Below, in pieces: positions 6,697 to 8,409 of a stretch of DNA of 8,409 nt. Source of the DNA: JARYMI01 sp964550915 (GTDB taxonomy: Bacteria; Acidobacteriota; Aminicenantia; Aminicenantales; UBA8522). How positions within the stretch are numbered: position 1 is the stretch's first letter; every line of letters begins with the position of its first letter. Where the stretch lies: assembly GCA_964550915.1 (NCBI GenBank), contig CAZKBY010000121.1, positions 1 to 8,409 on the forward strand, written 5' to 3'. The notes under the pieces were generated by a model that was given only the letters and a program-made list of their open reading frames with translations, was not told the origin of the DNA and ran no database searches. The position numbers were made by a program, and so were the translations under genes.

Positions 6697-7353
6697 TTTT
6701 TGCCCTTGTGGGCCTGTCTTTTTCTTTTTGAGACTTCGTCCGGTTAAGGCCTCCAATTTGGCGATGAATTCCTCTGTTCCCAAAGGTCTTCCCGTTCTTT
6801 CGTGGAGCCGGATCAATTTCAAGAATGCCTGGTCGTCTTTTTCCTCAAGATACTTGCTCCAATTCCCGAAATCCAAGTACCCATCGGTGCCGGCCAACAG
6901 AGGGTCATCACGAAGTGATAAATGCGAACGCGCGCTTGACCAGGGATACTCCTCGGCTTTGTCCACGAGTCCTGCTCGGACGGGATTTCGTTCGACATAG
7001 CGAACAGCTGAATAAAGATGGATGTCGTCGAGAGGGCAAGAACCGTAGCGCCCCTGCCAGAGGTGTCCTTTCCATTTCTCTCTAATATTGATGATCGTCG
7101 AATATTTCCGGTGGGTTTCCCCAAGAGCACTAGCAAAATCATCCTTGTCTTTCGGGATGCCGATTAAATGAACATGGTTGTCCATCAGACAGTAAGCGAG
7201 AAAACGCAGACCCGCCTCCCTTGAATTATCCAAAAGCAGCCGGAGGTAAAGCGATTTGTCCGAGTCCGAGAAGAAAACTCGTTGCCTCCGATTGCCTCTT
7301 TGAGTGATATGGTGGGGTATTTCCGGAACGATGAGGCGCGCAAGACGGGGCAT
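6694..7353 (-). CDS. REP-associated tyrosine transposase (RAYT, IS200-like Y1 transposase)
   Basis: A 219-residue HUH single-strand DNA nuclease related to IS200/IS605 TnpA. It opens with the family signature MPRLARLIVPEIPHHITQRG. The metal-binding HUH motif is His60-Val-His62 in MDNHVHL; GHLWQGRY (97-104) and RYVERNPVRAGLV (118-130) follow, with Tyr119 the likely catalytic tyrosine. The C-terminus (TGRPLGTEEF, then a Lys-rich tail) is of the usual type, so the protein looks complete. An in-frame ATG exists 39 bases further upstream, but the chosen start (7353) has a good SD, GGAG (7361-7364), at seven bases and begins exactly at the conserved MPRLAR. Proteins of this group cut and join REP-type hairpins. 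Repeats lie on both sides, and its stop codon is part of one. Confidence 0.9.
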   Translation of the reverse strand: MPRLARLIVPEIPHHITQRGNRRQRVFFSDSDKSLYLRLLLDNSREAGLRFLAYCLMDNHVHLIGIPKDKDDFASALGETHRKYSTIINIREKWKGHLWQGRYGSCPLDDIHLYSAVRYVERNPVRAGLVDKAEEYPWSSARSHLSLRDDPLLAGTDGYLDFGNWSKYLEEKDDQAFLKLIRLHERTGRPLGTEEFIAKLEALTGRSLKKKKTGPQGQK

Positions 7354-7523
7354 TTCAATTCTCCAAAACCATAGGCCAAAAGCATCGGTCAAATTAGAAG
7401 ACGAAAAACGGGCGCAAATTTCTCAGACGAGGAAACTTTCGCTCAGCTTGCCAATGGATTCGCGGTCTGGACTGATCGCACTTACTCAGATGCCGCAAAA
7501 AGTGACAGCGAGCGAATTGAGCG
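7354..7523. other. non-coding gap upstream of the transposase
   Basis: No gene is supported here and no convincing promoter for the transposase is visible. The one clear pattern is a 9-base tandem, GAGCGAATT at 7510-7518 and 7519-7527, running into repeat copy C. The transposase may depend on read-through from the TA operon upstream or on a weak promoter. Confidence 0.4.
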
Positions 7524-7554
7524 AATTTAGTGTATTATGTATGGCCTCCCCCTA
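7524..7554 (-). repeat. 3'-end repeat, copy C (ends the RelE gene)
   Basis: On the minus strand it begins TAGGGGGAGGCCATACATAA, in the same direction as the toxin gene. It encodes the last residues (GGGHT) and the TAA (7535-7537) of the RelE toxin, in the same reading frame in which copy A ends the phosphodiesterase. It differs from the consensus by GGGGAGG instead of GGGGACG. Confidence 0.85.
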
Positions 7555-7840
7555 TGTTAGTGAGCAATTCTTTGAGTCTCTTGTAGATTTCCCGGCGGTG
7601 GCCGACGGCGATGACGACGATGACGAGGTCTTTCTCTTTTGTCCGGTAGATAATTCTGTAATCGGACGTCCGCAGCGAATGCAGACCGGCCAGGTCATAG
7701 GCCAACGGCTTTCCCTTGGCGGGGTTCACGGCCAATGATTCTATCGCTTTCCTGATGATTCCCCTGATTGAAGGATCCAGCTTCTTGATGTTCCTCTTCG
7801 CCTCTCTCGTAAAGAGAACAGAATAGCGAGACACTTTCAT
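7535..7840 (-). CDS. relE: RelE/ParE-superfamily toxin
   Basis: A 101-residue RelE-type toxin, expected to cut mRNA in the ribosomal A site. Family features are the start YSVLFTREAKRNIKKLD, a helix pair over residues 12-37, SLRTSDYRIIYR (55-66) and IAVGHRREIYKRL (77-89). Arg62, Arg82/Arg83 and Tyr86 match the positions of the catalytic residues of E. coli RelE (Arg61, Arg81, Tyr87), so it should be active. Its ATG overlaps the antitoxin stop (ATGA), which indicates coupled translation. Related toxins usually end shortly after the IYKRL helix; here residues 96-101 (IGGGHT) and the stop come from repeat copy C, a small tail added by insertion. Confidence 0.88.
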   Translation of the reverse strand: MKVSRYSVLFTREAKRNIKKLDPSIRGIIRKAIESLAVNPAKGKPLAYDLAGLHSLRTSDYRIIYRTKEKDLVIVVIAVGHRREIYKRLKELLTNIGGGHT

Positions 7841-8106
7841 TTAACCGGGAAGACTTCCTTTAGCGGATGAAGCCTTTTGGCCTTTTCATCCCTGAGCCCC
7901 CGGCGGATGCTGGCCATGAGATCGCTGTCGCTCAGGATTTCCAGGGTCTCGATCAGGCTTTCGTACTCCTCTATGCTCAGAAGAACCCCCTCGACCTTTC
8001 CCCGGTGGGTGATGGCAAAGGATTCGTGCTCCTCCCTGACCCTCCGGATGTACTCGGAAAGAAGAGCCTTGGCCTTGCTCAGTGGAACCGTGTCTGAATA
8101 GCTCAT
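7837..8106 (-). CDS. Phd/YefM-family antitoxin
   Basis: An 89-residue antitoxin paired with the RelE toxin. Its N-terminal half, about 5-60, has the Phd/YefM pattern: VPLSKAKALLSEYIRRV, then FAITHRGKVEGVLLSIEEYESL, the DNA-binding dimer domain. The C-terminal part (ILSDSDLMASIRRGLRDEKA and onward) is the toxin-binding helix and tail. The ATG at 8106 has a good SD, GAGGAA (8113-8118), at six bases. Just upstream are a near-consensus promoter and a palindrome, so the protein probably represses its own operon. Confidence 0.9.
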   Translation of the reverse strand: MSYSDTVPLSKAKALLSEYIRRVREEHESFAITHRGKVEGVLLSIEEYESLIETLEILSDSDLMASIRRGLRDEKAKRLHPLKEVFPVK

Positions 8107-8121
8107 TGTCGCTTCCTCTCG

Positions 8122-8152
8122 ATTGGTCTTTTTTTAGACCAATTTTTTGGTC
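8122..8152 (-). promoter_or_regulatory. palindromic operator of the Phd-RelE operon
   Basis: ATTGGTCT (8122-8129) and AGACCAAT (8136-8143) form a perfect 8-bp inverted repeat around six T residues. A third half-site TTGGTC follows at 8147-8152. The group lies between the predicted transcription start and the SD, where a bound antitoxin would block transcription. The palindrome is seen directly; its role is inferred from related TA operons. Confidence 0.65.
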
Positions 8153-8158
8153 GATGAT

Positions 8159-8187
8159 ATTTTATGCCGACCGCCTGTGTTTGTCAA
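8159..8187 (-). promoter_or_regulatory. sigma70 promoter of the Phd-RelE operon
   Basis: On the minus strand TTGACA (8187-8182, perfect) is followed after 17 bases by TAAAAT (8164-8159, five of six). The start would be near 8152, giving a leader of about 45 bases that contains the operator. This is the strongest promoter match in the window. Confidence 0.75.
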
Positions 8188-8284
8188 GATAAAACTTGCG
8201 GAATCGCTGACGCTCGCGCTGAGGAGATTAGCTCAGGGGTTGTGACCCTGGATGACCTGTCGGCTGATCGTTCAGCCCAGACGA

Positions 8285-8304
8285 AATTCGGGGACATGGG
8301 AAAA
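8285..8304 (+). repeat. GGGGACA repeat, first short copy
   Basis: AATTCGGGGACATGGGAAAA, with GGGGACA at 8290-8296. It shares the AATC/AATTC-GGGGACA start with the hairpin 17 bases further on but lacks its inner part. Probably a degenerate unit of the same group. Confidence 0.4.
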
Positions 8305-8355
8305 TCGGGGACACGTAACAATTTCCATTGAAATCGGTACCTGTCCCCAGATTTT
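8301..8355. repeat. GGGGACA hairpin at the end of the second RelE gene
   Basis: AAAATC-GGGGACA (8301-8313) faces TGTCCCC-AGATTTT (8342-8355, one inserted base). Inside, GTAAC-AATTTC and GAAAT-CGGTAC extend the pairing. This is a REPIN-like inverted pair built on the same GGGGAC head as the other family but with a different inner sequence. Its right arm, read on the minus strand, begins at the stop codon of the partial toxin. Confidence 0.65.
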
Positions 8356-8409
8356 CAATCCCGGTAGATCTCGCTCCGGTGCCCGATCTTGACGATTTCA
8401 ACTGTCCGG
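8355..8409 (-). CDS. second RelE/ParE-like toxin, C-terminal fragment cut by the window edge
   Basis: The last 17 codons read RTVEIVKIGHRSEIYRD before a TGA at 8357-8355. This is the RelE C-terminal signature: compare LVIVVIAVGHRREIYKRL in the complete toxin of this window. The conserved Gly-His-Arg and Glu-Ile-Tyr-Arg positions coincide. The gene runs off the right end, so its start and probable antitoxin lie outside. Its stop lies against the GGGGACA hairpin. The fragment is short, but the match to the family end is specific. Confidence 0.65.
   Translation of the reverse strand, partial: RTVEIVKIGHRSEIYRD

Larger units (their letters stand above)
6666..7554 (-). mobile_element. RAYT locus bounded by two same-direction repeats
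   Basis: Repeat copy C (7524-7554) lies upstream of the transposase and copy B' (6666-6696) at its end, both pointing the same way as the gene. Between them are only the transposase and about 170 bases of non-coding DNA. The layout resembles a REP-RAYT locus. RAYTs are usually single-copy housekeeping-like genes rather than active insertion sequences, so the mobile boundaries are inferred. Confidence 0.45.

Noticed and set aside
7354..7392. Earlier in-frame ATG that would add 13 residues to the transposase
   Set aside because: The conserved family start MPRLAR and a well-placed GGAG support the ATG at 7353; the extra residues match nothing in the family.
4071..7554. CRISPR array formed by the repeats
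   Set aside because: Copies are kilobases apart, in both orientations, with genes between them, and there are no regular spacers or cas genes.
7304..7738. Plus-strand open frame of 144 codons across the RAYT-RelE gap
   Set aside because: It overlaps two supported minus-strand genes, has no SD or recognisable domain, and its Asp-rich run is antisense to a Val/Ile-rich strand of RelE.
8220..8280. tRNA-like stretch (TAGCTCAG, resembling a D-arm) near the right end
   Set aside because: No T-arm GGTTCGA-type motif, no matching acceptor stem and no anticodon arm at the right spacing. A small hairpin, GGCTGA-TCGT-TCAGCC (8262-8277), is all that folds.

Overview
The window is a stretch of bacterial chromosome with GC-rich coding regions and AT-rich control regions. 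Nothing in it fixes the species. The mix of exported serine hydrolases, an S9 peptidase, many toxin-antitoxin (TA) genes and a REP-type transposase would suit an Acidobacteriota/Aminicenantes-like or other environmental bacterium, but that is inference only.

Left part (1-2170, + strand). A VapBC-type TA pair (AbrB-fold antitoxin, PIN-domain toxin) sits behind a strong sigma70-like promoter that contains two 20-bp direct repeats, probably its own operator. An exported class C beta-lactamase-family serine hydrolase starts 11 bases after the toxin. Its Shine-Dalgarno (SD) sequence overlaps the toxin stop, so the three genes look co-transcribed.

Middle (2171-6581, + strand). After a structured 176-bp gap comes a membrane-anchored phosphodiesterase of the NPP / GPI ethanolamine-phosphate transferase type. 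It has all seven expected active-site residues and five C-terminal membrane segments. A 326-bp gap with a good promoter leads to a large secreted S9 (prolyl oligopeptidase/DPP-like) peptidase.

Right part (6582-8409, - strand). A REP-associated tyrosine transposase (RAYT, HUH nuclease) is followed by a Phd/YefM-RelE TA operon with a near-consensus promoter and a palindromic operator. The last bases encode the C-terminus of a second RelE-like toxin that runs off the window.

The most notable feature is a family of about 31-bp repeats, GGGGA(C/G)NNCATAC(A/G)TAATACAC. Four copies each lie at the 3' end of a different gene, always in the same direction as that gene. Two supply the TAA stop and the same last residues (His-Thr) of two unrelated proteins, one supplies the TAG stop of the transposase, and one begins two bases after the peptidase stop. 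A diverged GGGGACA hairpin likewise abuts the stop of the second RelE. Five of the six operon ends visible here therefore carry such a repeat. I infer a REP-like element, probably mobilised by the neighbouring RAYT, that settles at gene ends and brings its own stop codons.
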